From NCBI RefSeq assembly GCF_030653755.1, contig NZ_JAURYU010000037.1, forward strand, positions 1 to 64,000: 64,000 bases of DNA, given 5' to 3'. This DNA comes from Methylotenera sp. GTDB lineage: Bacteria; Pseudomonadota; Gammaproteobacteria; Burkholderiales; Methylophilaceae. The notes under the pieces were generated by a model. That model made no database searches. It saw only the letters and a list, made by a program, of their open reading frames with translations, and was not told the origin of the DNA. The translations under genes were made by a program, and so were the position numbers. Of the stretch, positions 15,118 through 24,753 are shown one piece after another (the first letter of the stretch is position 1; each line of letters begins with the position of its first letter).

Positions 15118-15699
15118 TTAAGCAAAGTTTGCTGATGCGAAATCCCAGTTAGCTAAAGATGCTAAGAATACTTCTACAAATTTAGCACGTGCATTACGGT
15201 AGTCGATATAGTAAGCGTGTTCCCATACGTCAATCGTTAGTAGTGCTTTATCGCCAGTTGTTAGTGGTGTACCTGCAGCGCCCATGTTAACGATATCTAC
15301 AGAGCCATCTGCTTTTTTAACAAGCCATGTCCAGCCAGAGCCAAAGTTGCCAACAGCAGACGCTTGGAATGCCTTTTTGAACTCGTCGAATGAGCCCCAT
15401 TTCGCATTGATAGCATCAGCTAATGCGCCAGAAGGAGCACCACCGCCGTTTGGTTTCATGCCATTCCAGAAGAAGGTATGGTTCCAGATTTGAGCTGAGT
15501 TGTTATAAATGCCACCAGAAGATTTCTTAATGATTTCTTCTAGACTTGAGTTTTCAAACTCTGTACCTTTAATCAGGTTGTTTAAGTTAGTCACGTAAGT
15601 TTGATGATGTTTTCCATAGTGAAACTCGATAGTTTCTTCTGAAATATGTGGTGCAAGTGCATCTTTCGCGTATGGTAAAGCTGGTAGTTGATGTTCCAT
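15118..15699 (-). CDS. sodB: Iron superoxide dismutase
   Basis: A 193-residue Fe-type SOD, close to E. coli SodB in length and sequence, which disproportionates superoxide in the cytoplasm. The metal ligands are visible: His in EFHYGKHH, His in WNHTFFW, and Asp/His in [11 protein letters not shown]. The start follows AAGGACTATC, a good ribosome-binding site. Its 3' end faces the accessory region, and the stop is followed within 22 bases by repeats that may mark a transposon end, so this gene is the candidate attachment site. Confidence 0.97.
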   Translation of the reverse strand: MEHQLPALPYAKDALAPHISEETIEFHYGKHHQTYVTNLNNLIKGTEFENSSLEEIIKKSSGGIYNNSAQIWNHTFFWNGMKPNGGGAPSGALADAINAKWGSFDEFKKAFQASAVGNFGSGWTWLVKKADGSVDIVNMGAAGTPLTTGDKALLTIDVWEHAYYIDYRNARAKFVEVFLASLANWDFASANFA

Positions 15700-15728
15700 G
15701 ATAGTCCTTTGTTCGTGAAAAAGTCTAA

Positions 15729-15753
15729 AGTGTTATTTTGCCATAATAACACT
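15729..15753. promoter_or_regulatory. Perfect 9-bp inverted repeat between xerC and sodB
   Basis: AGTGTTATT (15729-15737) and AATAACACT (15745-15753) flank 7 bases. On minus the stem is followed by TTTAGACTTTTTC, so it could be the xerC terminator; its position 30-50 bases before the sodB start also allows an operator. Confidence 0.5.
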
Positions 15754-15782
15754 GTAAATTAGTAGGGTATTATTGAATTTGG

Positions 15783-16664
15783 CTATTTTTTCTTGGCTCT
15801 AGGGTGTGCGTTGTCGTAAATTTTAGCCAGATGCTGAAAGTCTAAGTGAGTATATACTTGTGTCGTACTAATGTTGGCATGCCCTAACATTTCTTGCACT
15901 GCGCGCAAATCTTGGCTTGATTGTAAAACATGACTGGCGAAACTATGGCGTAGGAGATGCGGGTGCATGTTAGAGTTCACGCCTTGTTTAATCGCCCATA
16001 ATTTGACTCTGTACTGTACGGCGCGTGGCGTTATTCTGCGACCTTGTTGGGTGATGAATACCGCTTGTGCATCTTTTTCATCAATCGTGATTAGCGCGCG
16101 TAACTGGAGCCACTTTTGCATGGATGTCGCAGCATGGCTCCCTAATGGCACGATGCGCGTTTTGTTGCCCTTACCAGTCACTTCAAGCGTACCTTCGCTA
16201 AAGTCTAAGCTATTGATGTTGAGATTAACGAGCTCGGCCAGACGTAACCCTGACGAATAGAATAATTCAAGAATGGCGTGGTCTCGAATTTCTAAAACAC
16301 TGTCACCTTGAATATCCACAAATTTAACAGCTTGGTCCACAGATAGCGCTTGCGGTAAGGTTTTGGATGCTTTGGGTGCGCGCAACCCGGCAACGGGGTT
16401 TTGTGTAAATCCATGATGGTGAATTAAATAGTCATAAAACCCTCTCCACGCAGAGAGCGCCCGCGCAATGCTTTTGCTACTTAAGTCTCGCGCATGCATC
16501 TTGCCAATAAAGCGCCTGATTTGCACATGATTGAGCTCGTTTAGACTGGTATTTTCAGCGAGAGACTCTAAAAGCAGAATGTCTCGTGTGTAGCTTTTAC
16601 AGGTGAGCTGGCTAAGGCCTCGTTCGAAAGTGAGATGCTGAATATATTGGTCTAGGTGAAGCAC
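15783..16664 (-). CDS. xerC: Tyrosine recombinase XerC
   Basis: A 293-residue site-specific recombinase acting with XerD at dif to resolve chromosome dimers. The catalytic pattern is complete: Arg in SSGLRLAEL, Lys in GKGNKTR, HLLRHSFASH, the second His in GHANIS, and the nucleophile Tyr in TQVYTHL. It is the last gene of dapF-DUF484-xerC on minus, a conserved proteobacterial order. That argues for the housekeeping XerC rather than a transposon integrase despite the mobile DNA nearby. Confidence 0.93.
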   Translation of the reverse strand: MLHLDQYIQHLTFERGLSQLTCKSYTRDILLLESLAENTSLNELNHVQIRRFIGKMHARDLSSKSIARALSAWRGFYDYLIHHHGFTQNPVAGLRAPKASKTLPQALSVDQAVKFVDIQGDSVLEIRDHAILELFYSSGLRLAELVNLNINSLDFSEGTLEVTGKGNKTRIVPLGSHAATSMQKWLQLRALITIDEKDAQAVFITQQGRRITPRAVQYRVKLWAIKQGVNSNMHPHLLRHSFASHVLQSSQDLRAVQEMLGHANISTTQVYTHLDFQHLAKIYDNAHPRAKKK

Positions 16665-16683
16665 GGTTTAATACAGTTGCTGT

Positions 16684-17376
16684 TTATAGATTTAAGGCAA
16701 ACAAATGATTCAGCAAGGTTGCCGCGACTAGTTCACCAATATGCTCTAGGTACAGTGTTCCCATGCCAACCTTGAAACGATCTTTGTCTTCTGCGCCTAA
16801 AATGAGCACTCCAAACGGGCGCTGATCCGCTGCTTTTGTGCCTAAAGGGATAATCACAAATGATTGCAATTTACTATCAAGTAAGTCACCAAGTATTTCA
16901 GGTTTACTACCGCAGTATGGTTGGGTTAATGACATCACCCATTCGTTAAATGCTTCACTCACATGGGTAAATGTAGGGTCTTGTACAATCGCACTGTTGC
17001 TTGGTTTAACCCAGATACGGATTAGTGACTCTGTCACAGCGAAATCAAGTTTTAAGGTTTCTGCTATCAGTTGTTGTAATGCTGTGTAGCTTTGTTGATT
17101 GAGTAATTTGACACTAAACTGATGCACTTTCTCACTTGTGGCATCATTTTCTTCTGCATGCACAATCATTTGTGCCATCATGGCCTCAATCACACGAGTT
17201 TTGTCACGCTGTGCTAATTGTTGGCGCTCTGTCAACGATATGACACCATTGCCGTGAGGGTTGGGTAGCGTAATCTCAGTGAGTAATGTGGCATTCTTTT
17301 CGAAAAAGTTTGGATGATTACGTAGATAATCTTTCACTTGTTCCGCAGAAATAGTCTCATCTTGATTGCTTGTCAT
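16684..17376 (-). CDS. DUF484 (GAF-like) family protein
   Basis: A 230-residue DUF484 protein with a GAF-like core: an N-terminal helix starting VKDYLRNHPNFFEKN, LPNPHGNGVISLTERQ, and a C-terminal FGVLILGAEDKDRF beta segment. The family nearly always sits between dapF and xerC, as here, with 18-28 base spacings. Its biochemical role is not established. Cytoplasmic; no signal or membrane segment. Confidence 0.88.
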   Translation of the reverse strand: MTSNQDETISAEQVKDYLRNHPNFFEKNATLLTEITLPNPHGNGVISLTERQQLAQRDKTRVIEAMMAQMIVHAEENDATSEKVHQFSVKLLNQQSYTALQQLIAETLKLDFAVTESLIRIWVKPSNSAIVQDPTFTHVSEAFNEWVMSLTQPYCGSKPEILGDLLDSKLQSFVIIPLGTKAADQRPFGVLILGAEDKDRFKVGMGTLYLEHIGELVAATLLNHLFALNL

Positions 17377-17404
17377 TTTCGGGCTTTCTTTTAAGTATTA
17401 TTAA

Positions 17405-18244
17405 TTAGATAGCGTCTAAATCTATTTCGCCTGTAAATACGGTGACTGCTGGCCCCGTCATCATTACTGGTGCATCTGCGCCCTGCCATGCAATGCTAAG
17501 CTCGCCGCCACGGGCAGATACGCTAACGGGCGAGCTTAAGCGACCTAACTGTATGCCAGTTACTGCTGCGGCACAAGCGCCTGTCCCACATGCAAGGGTT
17601 TCACCAGAGCCGCGCTCAAAAACCCTTAATTTAATATGGTGCTCATCAATGATTTGCATAAAGCCAACATTGACACGCTCAGGAAAGCGAGGATGGTACT
17701 CAATCGCGCTCCCTAAGGGCAATACAGGTGCCGTTTCTACATCATCAACAACCAGTAGCGCGTGTGGGTTGCCCATGGATACTGCGGAAATGTCTAGTAC
17801 TTGGTTGTCCACTTCAAGCATATAGCTATTTGCGCCTGATTCTGCAATAAACGGAATCGAGTCAGGGTTAAATCTTGGCGCACCCATGTTCACGGTTACT
17901 AGGCCGTGTTCTTCTAACTTAGGGGTGATGATGCCGCTGGCAGTTTCAACGCTAATTTCACGTTTGTTGGTCAGACCCTGATCAACGACAAAGCGCACAA
18001 AGCAGCGAGCACCATTTCCACATTGTGAAACTTCACTACCATCTGCATTAAAAATACGGTATTTAAAATCAGCGATGACTGAGGGTTCAACCAGTAACAA
18101 CTGATCAAAACCAATGCCAAATTGGCGGTGTGCCAGTTTCTTAATCGTATCGGTAGAGAGCGAGATTGATTGTGTGACACCATCAATGACCATGAAGTCG
18201 TTACCAGCACCTTGCATTTTTGTAAATTTAATCATTTTAGCCAT
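17405..18244 (-). CDS. dapF: Diaminopimelate epimerase
   Basis: A 279-residue enzyme converting LL- to meso-diaminopimelate for lysine and peptidoglycan synthesis. The two active-site cysteines are visible in SQCGNGARC and [16 protein letters not shown], with the N-terminal [13 protein letters not shown] signature. No clear Shine-Dalgarno site precedes the first ATG; an in-frame ATG three codons later is possible. It is first of the three-gene group with DUF484 and xerC. Confidence 0.96.
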   Translation of the reverse strand: MAKMIKFTKMQGAGNDFMVIDGVTQSISLSTDTIKKLAHRQFGIGFDQLLLVEPSVIADFKYRIFNADGSEVSQCGNGARCFVRFVVDQGLTNKREISVETASGIITPKLEEHGLVTVNMGAPRFNPDSIPFIAESGANSYMLEVDNQVLDISAVSMGNPHALLVVDDVETAPVLPLGSAIEYHPRFPERVNVGFMQIIDEHHIKLRVFERGSGETLACGTGACAAAVTGIQLGRLSSPVSVSARGGELSIAWQGADAPVMMTGPAVTVFTGEIDLDAI

Positions 18245-18588
18245 GTGTTTATTGTAATGAGAATGTATATCTAGAGGGGAAAAATTAGCAGTTTTTATTC
18301 TGCAGTTTTTATTAAATATCAGTAGTATTGAGATTTAACTTAATATTTTAATTGATCATATTTTTATTGTATTTAGTGATGTTTATTTTTAAGTCAGTGC
18401 ATGTGCTAGACCTGTCATGTTAAATTTAATGAACTAATTGTTTTTTTACATCTCGTATACAGTTGGTAATGTGTTGATAATAAGTAATTTTTTATGCAAT
18501 TGCTAATTCAGGTACAATTCACCACCCTCAATACTTGCTTCAGCCTTTAGTAAGTATCTTATAAACTTTTTCTTTTCAAGGCAGATGA
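18245..18588. promoter_or_regulatory. Intergenic region with metK promoter and leader hairpin
   Basis: This 344-base divergent gap between dapF and metK is AT-rich. A plausible metK promoter is TTTATG (18491-18496), 16 bases, TACAAT (18513-18518). In the leader, ATACTTGCT (18531-18539) and AGTAAGTAT (18549-18557) pair over 9 positions with one G-U. I see no SAM-I or SAM-II riboswitch signature. The remainder shows nothing recognisable. Confidence 0.4.
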
Positions 18589-19752
18589 ATGAACGAATAT
18601 CTTTTTACTTCAGAATCGGTATCTGAAGGCCATCCTGACAAATTAGCAGACCAAGTATCAGACAGTATTTTAGATGCGATTCTGGCGCAAGATCCAACCG
18701 CACGCGTAGCCGCTGAGACTTTGGCGAATACTGGTTTAATCGTACTCGCTGGTGAAATTACCACAACAGCAAATGTTGATTACATTAAAGTGGCGCGCGA
18801 TGCAATTAAACGCATTGGTTACGACAATACAGAATACGGAATTGATTATAAAGGTTGTGCAGTATTGGTAGCTTATGACAAGCAATCACCTGACATTGCA
18901 CAAGGTGTGGATGGTGCACAAGACGATCCACTAGACCAAGGTGCTGGTGACCAAGGTTTGATGTTTGGTTATGCGGTAGACGAAACGCCACAGCTCATGC
19001 CGTTACCAATTTGGTTGAGCCATCGCTTGATGGAACGCCAAGCGCAATTGCGTAAAGATGGCCGTTTGCCATGGTTGCGTCCAGATGCTAAGTCACAAGT
19101 GACAGTGCAATATGTAGATGGTAAGCCATACAAAATTGATACGGTATTAGTTTCTACGCAACACGCGCCAGAGATGAGTTTAGAAGCCGTACGTGAAGCG
19201 ACGATTGAAGAAATCATCAAACCTATGTTACCTAAAGACTTAATCAAAGGTGACATCAAGTTCTTGGTCAACCCAACAGGTCGCTTTGTTGTAGGTGGTC
19301 CGCAAGGTGATTGTGGTTTAACATGTCGTAAATTCATTGTTGTTACTTATGGCGGTGCGGCACCACACGGCGGCGGCGCGTTCTCAGGAAAAGACCCTTC
19401 TAAAGTAGACCGTAGTGCTGCTTATGCAGGACGCTATGTTGCTAAGAATATCGTAGCTGCTGGTTTGGCATCACGTTGCCTAGTGCAAGTAAGTTATGCA
19501 ATCGGCGTAGCCAAACCAACCAGCGTGATGGTGGAGACTTACGGTACAGGTAAGGTATCTAACGAAGTGTTGACGCAATTAGTGTTAGAGCATTTTGACT
19601 TACGACCAAAAGGTATCGTACAAATGCTTGATTTGTTACGCCCTATTTATACAAAGACAGCTGCTTACGGTCACTTTGGCCGTGATGAACCAGAATTCAC
19701 ATGGGAGCACACTAATAAAGCTGCTGCCTTACGCGCAGCCGCTGGTTTTTAG
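18589..19752 (+). CDS. metK: S-adenosylmethionine synthetase
   Basis: A 387-residue enzyme making SAM from methionine and ATP. Visible motifs are the N-terminal [20 protein letters not shown], the signature [12 protein letters not shown], and the glycine-rich [19 protein letters not shown] loop. Length is normal for the bacterial enzyme. AAGG lies about 8 bases before the ATG. Together with ahcY and metF downstream it forms the activated-methyl cycle cluster. Confidence 0.97.
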   Translation: MNEYLFTSESVSEGHPDKLADQVSDSILDAILAQDPTARVAAETLANTGLIVLAGEITTTANVDYIKVARDAIKRIGYDNTEYGIDYKGCAVLVAYDKQSPDIAQGVDGAQDDPLDQGAGDQGLMFGYAVDETPQLMPLPIWLSHRLMERQAQLRKDGRLPWLRPDAKSQVTVQYVDGKPYKIDTVLVSTQHAPEMSLEAVREATIEEIIKPMLPKDLIKGDIKFLVNPTGRFVVGGPQGDCGLTCRKFIVVTYGGAAPHGGGAFSGKDPSKVDRSAAYAGRYVAKNIVAAGLASRCLVQVSYAIGVAKPTSVMVETYGTGKVSNEVLTQLVLEHFDLRPKGIVQMLDLLRPIYTKTAAYGHFGRDEPEFTWEHTNKAAALRAAAGF

Positions 19753-19775
19753 TCTTTACTGATTTCTCTGCTAAA

Positions 19776-19834
19776 GCTATTGAATCAAAAACCCCGCCTT
19801 GCTAACTACAAGGTGGGGTTTTTGATTCAATAGC
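19776..19834. terminator. Long 26-bp hairpin terminator after metK
   Basis: 19776-19801 pairs with 19809-19834 almost perfectly (one G-U), enclosing a 7-base loop. The stem has a GC core (CCCCGCCTTG) with A- and T-runs, so it should terminate in both directions. Confidence 0.85.
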
Positions 19835-19938
19835 GACCAGATTTATTTTTAAAAATAATCATGAAGTAATCGCGGCAATAGTTGAAAGTAATTCATCTAT
19901 TCTAGTTATAATAATGTTAATTAAATGATTGTCATCAC

Positions 19939-21162
19939 ATGTTAAAAGTCGTTTCTACAAAGCAGGTGCGTTTAGGTATGTTTATTCATGAGCTTAAAGG
20001 CTCTTGGATAGATCATCCTTTCTGGAAGAAGGCTTTTAAACTAGAGGATTCGACAGATTTAAAGAAGTTACATGCTAGCGCAATTAAAGAGGTTGTGATT
20101 GATACCTCTAAAGGGCTAGATGTTCTGCAAGAGGTTGCATTAGATAAGCCTAATGAGCAGCAGTCGCCTATTTCTAAACCGATTGAAGAGCCACAAGCTA
20201 TTCATCAAACGGTGCAGGTTAAGCGTGTGACGGCAGCTGAAGAGCGGGCTCGTGCCAAACAAGTCATTTCTGCTTCAAAAAAAGCGGTTACCTCTATGTT
20301 TAATGATGCCCGCATGGGTAAAGCCATCAAGGCTGAGGCTGCGATGCAGTTTGTTGACGATATTGCAGATTCAGTCGCTAGAAATGAAGGTGCGCTCATC
20401 AGTTTAGTGAGGCTCAAAAATAAAGATGATTACACGTATATGCACTCAGTAGCAGTGTGTGCATTAATGGTTGCTTTAGCTAAAGGTTTGGGTATGTCTG
20501 AACTGGATGTTAAGCAGGCTGGGTTGGCTGGGTTGTTGCATGATATTGGTAAGGCCGCGGTCCCGCTTGATGTCCTTAACAAGCCTGGTGCATTGACTGA
20601 TGACGAGTTTTCTATGGTTAAGTTGCATCCAGAGCGCGGGCACGAGCTATTGATCCAAGCAAATATAACGGACACTGTCACGCTAGATGTGTGTTTACAT
20701 CATCATGAGAAAGTAAACGGCACTGGATATCCACATCGTTTGCAAGGCGATGCGATTAGTTTGTTTGCCAGGATGGGTGCAGTCTGTGATGTATATGATG
20801 CGATTACTTCAAACAGACCTTATAAAGATGGTTGGGAGCCAGGCGTATCTCTGCAGCGCATGGCGCAATGGGCTGGGCATTTTGATGATGTCGTATTTAA
20901 AGCGTTCGTGAAAAGTGTAGGTATATATCCTATTGGCTCTATGGTGAAATTGAAGTCTGGGCGCTTAGCCGTTGTGATCGATCAAAGCCCAAAATCTTTA
21001 TTAACACCGATTGTGAAAGTATTCTTTTCAACCAAGTCTAAAACAAGGCTGCCAGTAGAAGTCTTAGATTTATCTAAAGGTAGTGCCAATGATGCCATTA
21101 TAGGGCATGAGGATCCCGTGTTTTGGGGAGTACATGATGTTGATAAATTATGGGCCGAGTAA
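19939..21162 (+). CDS. HD-GYP domain protein with N-terminal DUF3391
   Basis: A 407-residue probable cyclic-di-GMP phosphodiesterase. Residues 1-130 are a DUF3391-type domain (VRLGMFIHELKGSWIDHPFW). The HD-GYP domain follows, with GLLHDIGKAAVP, LHPERGHELL, a metal-binding HHHEKVNGTGYP and NRPYKDGW. The HHExxDGxGYP motif has N in place of D, a known variant that need not abolish activity. No membrane segment. It stands alone between the metK terminator and the ahcY riboswitch. Confidence 0.85.
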   Translation: MLKVVSTKQVRLGMFIHELKGSWIDHPFWKKAFKLEDSTDLKKLHASAIKEVVIDTSKGLDVLQEVALDKPNEQQSPISKPIEEPQAIHQTVQVKRVTAAEERARAKQVISASKKAVTSMFNDARMGKAIKAEAAMQFVDDIADSVARNEGALISLVRLKNKDDYTYMHSVAVCALMVALAKGLGMSELDVKQAGLAGLLHDIGKAAVPLDVLNKPGALTDDEFSMVKLHPERGHELLIQANITDTVTLDVCLHHHEKVNGTGYPHRLQGDAISLFARMGAVCDVYDAITSNRPYKDGWEPGVSLQRMAQWAGHFDDVVFKAFVKSVGIYPIGSMVKLKSGRLAVVIDQSPKSLLTPIVKVFFSTKSKTRLPVEVLDLSKGSANDAIIGHEDPVFWGVHDVDKLWAE

Positions 21163-21223
21163 CAGGCTGAATCTCGATATAAAACAGATGCTTGATGCAA
21201 ATGACATTGCAGAAAATCCGTAT

Positions 21224-21251
21224 TTGCGCTAAAAATAATATCAAGTATAAT
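21224..21251 (+). promoter_or_regulatory. Promoter of the ahcY riboswitch transcript
   Basis: TTGCGC (21224-21229), a 16-base spacer and a perfect TATAAT (21246-21251) place the start near 21258, directly at the 5' edge of the riboswitch. Confidence 0.65.
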
Positions 21252-21257
21252 AATCCT

Positions 21258-21341
21258 TCTTCTGAGGGGCGTTGCGAGGCATGTTAACCATACAGGCTCC
21301 CAGGCTCAGAAAGCTGCAGTAAACGACGCTCACCAATATTA
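21258..21341 (+). ncRNA. S-adenosylhomocysteine (SAH) riboswitch
   Basis: The conserved SAH-aptamer elements are present: TCTGAGGGGCGTTGCG at the 5' side, CAGGCTCAGA closing the first stem (21261-21266 with 21305-21310), and AACGACGCTCACC forming the pseudoknotted helix with GGGCGTT. This class activates ahcY when SAH accumulates. Downstream, CTCACC (21329-21334) can instead pair with GGTGAG (21364-21369) around a CCGTGC/GCACGG hairpin (21343-21357), giving a visible alternative structure. Confidence 0.88.
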
Positions 21342-21426
21342 ACCGTGCCGGGCACGGGATATGGGTGAGATAGATTATCTTTCAATAAACACCCCTTCCC
21401 CCCGGTCACACATTCAAGGAAAACAT

Positions 21427-22836
21427 ATGAATACTGTGACTGATTTTAAAGATTACGTAATTGCGGACATCAATTTAGCGGCTTTTGGCCGTAAAGAAAT
21501 TGCGATTGCCGAGACAGAAATGCCTGGCTTAATGGCAATTCGTGAAGAGTTTGCTAAAGCACAACCGCTCAAAGGTGCTCGTATTACGGGCAGCTTACAC
21601 ATGACGATTCAAACTGCTGTGCTGATTGAAACTTTAAAAGACTTAGGTGCAGATGTACGCTGGGCGTCTTGTAATATTTACTCTACTCAGGACCACGCAG
21701 CAGCAGCGATTGCTGCAGGCGGTACGCCTGTATTTGCAATTAAAGGTGAAACACTGACAGAGTACTGGGATTACACACACCGTATTTTCGAATGGACTGA
21801 TGGTGGCTACACCAACATGATTTTAGATGATGGCGGCGATGCAACTTTGCTGTTACATCTTGGTACCCGCGCAGAAAAAGACTTATCTGTGATTGCCAAT
21901 CCAAGTTCTGAAGAAGAAACCTGTTTGTTTGATGCAATTAAAGCGAAATTAAAAGTTGACCCAACTTGGTACTCAACACGATTAGCTAAAATTCTAGGTG
22001 TGACTGAAGAAACCACAACTGGTGTGCATCGTTTGTATCAAATGCATAAAGAAGGCAAGTTGGCTTTCCCTGCGATTAACGTGAACGATTCAGTGACTAA
22101 ATCTAAATTTGATAACTTATACGGCTGTCGTGAGTCTTTGGTTGATGCAATCAAGCGTGCAACCGATGTGATGATTGCGGGTAAGGTGGCTGTGGTTGCT
22201 GGTTATGGCGATGTAGGCAAAGGTTCTGCGCAAGCTTTGCGTGCCTTGTCTGCCCAAGTATGGGTAACGGAAATTGACCCAATCTGCGCGCTACAGGCAG
22301 CAATGGAAGGCTACCGTGTCGTAACGATGGATTATGCTTGTGAGCATGGTGATATTTTTGTGACATGTACAGGTAACTACCACGTGATTACACATGACCA
22401 CATGGCTAAAATGAAAGATCAAGCCATTGTGTGCAACATCGGCCACTTTGATAACGAGATCGACGTTGCCTCACTCGAAAAGTATGAGTGGGATGAAATT
22501 AAGCCACAAGTTGACCATGTAATTTTCCCTGATGGCAAAAAAATCATTCTGTTGGCAAAAGGCCGTTTGGTTAATTTAGGCTGTGGTACTGGTCATCCAA
22601 GCTATGTAATGAGCTCTTCATTTGCAAATCAAACGATTGCGCAAATCGAGTTGTTTACGCAAACAAATAAATACCCAGTAGGCGTATATACTTTACCTAA
22701 ACATCTAGATGAGAAAGTGGCTGTATTACAATTGAAAAAATTGAATGCACAATTGTCGACACTTACTGATGAGCAAGCTGCTTATATTGGTGTGCAAAAA
22801 CAAGGTCCATTTAAGCCTGACACTTATCGCTATTAA
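21427..22836 (+). CDS. ahcY: S-adenosylhomocysteine hydrolase
   Basis: A 469-residue cytoplasmic NAD-dependent enzyme splitting SAH into adenosine and homocysteine. The start is at 21427, where AAGGA lies 6 bases upstream; the frame extends to 21361 but that part overlaps the riboswitch platform. Motifs: [32 protein letters not shown], the NAD-binding [12 protein letters not shown], and the C-terminal KPDTYRY. Expression should rise with SAH through the upstream riboswitch. Confidence 0.97.
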   Translation: MNTVTDFKDYVIADINLAAFGRKEIAIAETEMPGLMAIREEFAKAQPLKGARITGSLHMTIQTAVLIETLKDLGADVRWASCNIYSTQDHAAAAIAAGGTPVFAIKGETLTEYWDYTHRIFEWTDGGYTNMILDDGGDATLLLHLGTRAEKDLSVIANPSSEEETCLFDAIKAKLKVDPTWYSTRLAKILGVTEETTTGVHRLYQMHKEGKLAFPAINVNDSVTKSKFDNLYGCRESLVDAIKRATDVMIAGKVAVVAGYGDVGKGSAQALRALSAQVWVTEIDPICALQAAMEGYRVVTMDYACEHGDIFVTCTGNYHVITHDHMAKMKDQAIVCNIGHFDNEIDVASLEKYEWDEIKPQVDHVIFPDGKKIILLAKGRLVNLGCGTGHPSYVMSSSFANQTIAQIELFTQTNKYPVGVYTLPKHLDEKVAVLQLKKLNAQLSTLTDEQAAYIGVQKQGPFKPDTYRY

Positions 22837-22879
22837 TCAAAACTGCTTAGTAGTTTAAGCATACAAAAGGAGTTGCCAC

Positions 22880-23224
22880 ATGAAGTTGTTATTGGTTTGG
22901 ATACTAAATGCATTAGCCTTATTAGCTGTCGCATATTTGTTGCCTAATATTCATGTGGCAAGTTTCTTGACTGCCTTGCTCGCGGCTTTCGTGATAGGGT
23001 TAGTCAATGTGTTGATTAGGCCGTTGCTCGTTATATTAACTTTGCCAATTACCGTACTTACATTAGGGCTGTTTATTTTAGTAATCAATGGGGTCTTGTT
23101 TTACGCAGTAGGGCAATGGCTACAAGGTTTTAATGTTGATACTTTGGGTGCTGGCATCTTGGGCGCTGTACTTTATAGTGTACTGTCATGGCTACTGACT
23201 GCAACATTGATTGATAATAAATAA
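22880..23224 (+). CDS. Phage_holin_4_2-like small membrane protein
   Basis: A 114-residue protein with four hydrophobic segments (about 2-20, 28-48, 55-75, 88-108) and the family motif FVIGLVNVLIRPLLVILTLPITVLTLGLF. The family name is historical; members are chromosomal inner-membrane proteins of unknown function. AAAGGAG precedes the ATG. It lies between ahcY and metF, an arrangement common in betaproteobacteria, and is probably co-transcribed with them. Confidence 0.85.
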   Translation: MKLLLVWILNALALLAVAYLLPNIHVASFLTALLAAFVIGLVNVLIRPLLVILTLPITVLTLGLFILVINGVLFYAVGQWLQGFNVDTLGAGILGAVLYSVLSWLLTATLIDNK

Positions 23225-23243
23225 TTACTAAAAAGAATTAGAA

Positions 23244-24086
23244 ATGAAACCGACTGCTAAAAAGTTCGACCTTAGTTTTGAGTTTTTCCCTCCTAAAACA
23301 ACAGAGGGTATGGATAAACTGCGCGAAGCACGTGCGAAGTTAGCAAAATTTAATCCAGAATTTTTCTCCGTCACCTTTGGTGCGGGTGGATCTACGCGCG
23401 ATAGAACCATGGATACAGTGCTCGAAATACAGCGAGAAGGGTTTCAGGCTGCGCCGCATATCTCCTGCATATCATCTAGCAAGTCAGAAATTCGCGATTT
23501 GCTACAAGCTTATCAAGCACAAGGTATTACGCGGCTAGTCACCCTGCGGGGTGACATTCCATCGGGTGAGGTGAGTGCTGGCGATTTTAAATACGCTTCA
23601 GAGTTGGTTGCATTTATTCGTGAAGAGACAGGGAATCATTTTAATATTGAAGTAGCGGCGTATCCAGAGTTTCATCCTGAGGCGCGTACGCCAGCGGCTG
23701 ACTTGTTAAATTTGAAACGAAAAGTGGATGCGGGTGCTAACTCAGCGATTACGCAGTATTTTTATAATGCGGATGCATATTTCCGTTTTGTTGATCAATG
23801 TGATGCATTGGGCATCAATGTGCCCATCGTACCAGGCATTATGCCTATATATAACATCACGCAATTAGCGCGCTTCTCTAGTGTTTGCGGCGCTGAAATC
23901 CCACGCTGGTTAAAAATGCGTTTGGAAGAGTATGGTGAGGATATGGTATCTCTTCGTGCTTTTGGTATCGACGTGGTCAGTGAGTTGTGTGAAACATTGT
24001 TGGCTTGGGGTGTGCCAAGCTTGCATTTCTATACATTGAATCAATCAAATATCATTAGCAATATCATTGAGAATGTTCAGGACTAA
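23244..24086 (+). CDS. metF: 5,10-methylenetetrahydrofolate reductase
   Basis: A 280-residue flavoprotein reducing methylene-THF to methyl-THF for methionine regeneration. Typical features: an N-terminal SFEFFPPKT, SVTFGAGGSTRDRT, HISCISSSKSEI, LVTLRGDIPSG, EVAAYPEFHPEA and QYFYNADAYFRF. It follows the membrane-protein gene by 19 bases in the ahcY transcript and completes the methyl-cycle group. Confidence 0.96.
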   Translation: MKPTAKKFDLSFEFFPPKTTEGMDKLREARAKLAKFNPEFFSVTFGAGGSTRDRTMDTVLEIQREGFQAAPHISCISSSKSEIRDLLQAYQAQGITRLVTLRGDIPSGEVSAGDFKYASELVAFIREETGNHFNIEVAAYPEFHPEARTPAADLLNLKRKVDAGANSAITQYFYNADAYFRFVDQCDALGINVPIVPGIMPIYNITQLARFSSVCGAEIPRWLKMRLEEYGEDMVSLRAFGIDVVSELCETLLAWGVPSLHFYTLNQSNIISNIIENVQD

Positions 24087-24134
24087 AACAGTCTTGCAAG
24101 GCTGAAGCAGCTTATTAGGTGGCTAAGCTTGATT

Positions 24135-24183
24135 AAAGATTGCACTCATCTTGTTAAGATTGTCTGATGAGTGCTTAATCTTT
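24135..24183. terminator. Convergent hairpin between metF and smg
   Basis: AAAGATT-GCACTCATC pairs with GATGAGTGC-TT-AATCTTT, a 16-bp stem with a two-base bulge and 15-base loop, placed between convergent genes. The U-run is short, so strength is uncertain. Confidence 0.6.
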
Positions 24184-24214
24184 GAGTCTAAATTATTAGT
24201 TAAAAGTATTTGCA

Positions 24215-24688
24215 TTAATGTAATGTCGGCTTTTGCTCGTTGAGCAATACATCTTCAATAAATAAATACTCTTTTGTTTTATCTGGGCCAGATTTACTAG
24301 CGCCCCAGGTCGTCATGAGTACAATCCAACGCATTTCTTCAATGCCAATCGTAGCTTGCGGTAGATTCATGGCGAGTTCTAATACTAGCTCTCGTTGTGA
24401 TGTATTCAGTATCTTGGCTTGTACTAGAAATAACATAAAGCCGATACTTTCACCAGAAATTTTCTTAAGCTCAATTTCCGTGAACACTCTGCTATTGGCC
24501 GCATCTGCCATTTGAAATAGCTCTGGCTTGCCAGTCATGGACTCTAGCTGATTAAACCAATCACATGCGCCATTAATATCTTCTTCGTCAAAGCCGGCAG
24601 CAAACAACTCTCTTGTTAACGTGTTGTTGTCAGGTCTAAATTGCGTATCAATGTAGTTTTCGAACATATAAACCAAGGCTTCAAACAT
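24215..24688 (-). CDS. smg: Smg family protein (DUF494)
   Basis: A 157-residue DUF494/Smg protein: MFEALVYMFENYIDT, then LTRELFAAGFDEEDINGACDWFNQLE and a C-terminal IEEMRWIVLMTTWG. The family is conserved next to dprA and def in proteobacteria, as here. Its function is not established. Soluble, acidic; the start is the first ATG after AAAAAGGATAATA. Confidence 0.92.
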   Translation of the reverse strand: MFEALVYMFENYIDTQFRPDNNTLTRELFAAGFDEEDINGACDWFNQLESMTGKPELFQMADAANSRVFTEIELKKISGESIGFMLFLVQAKILNTSQRELVLELAMNLPQATIGIEEMRWIVLMTTWGASKSGPDKTKEYLFIEDVLLNEQKPTLH

Positions 24689-24753
24689 AATTATTATCCT
24701 TTTTAAATGATTTACTTAAATGAAATGGTTTAACTAAATTTTGAAATTAAAAA

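Noticed and set aside
15783-16664. Tyrosine recombinase as integrase of the accessory region
   Set aside because: Gene order dapF-DUF484-xerC and sequence identify it as the chromosomal XerC.
18245-18588. SAM riboswitch upstream of metK
   Set aside because: No conserved SAM-I or SAM-II core is present; only a promoter guess and one hairpin can be supported.
21361-21426. Longer ahcY start at 21361
   Set aside because: It lies in the riboswitch expression platform; the ATG at 21427 has a proper ribosome-binding site.
22880-23224. Phage holin, implying a prophage
   Set aside because: The family name is misleading; the gene sits in a conserved ahcY-metF context without phage genes.
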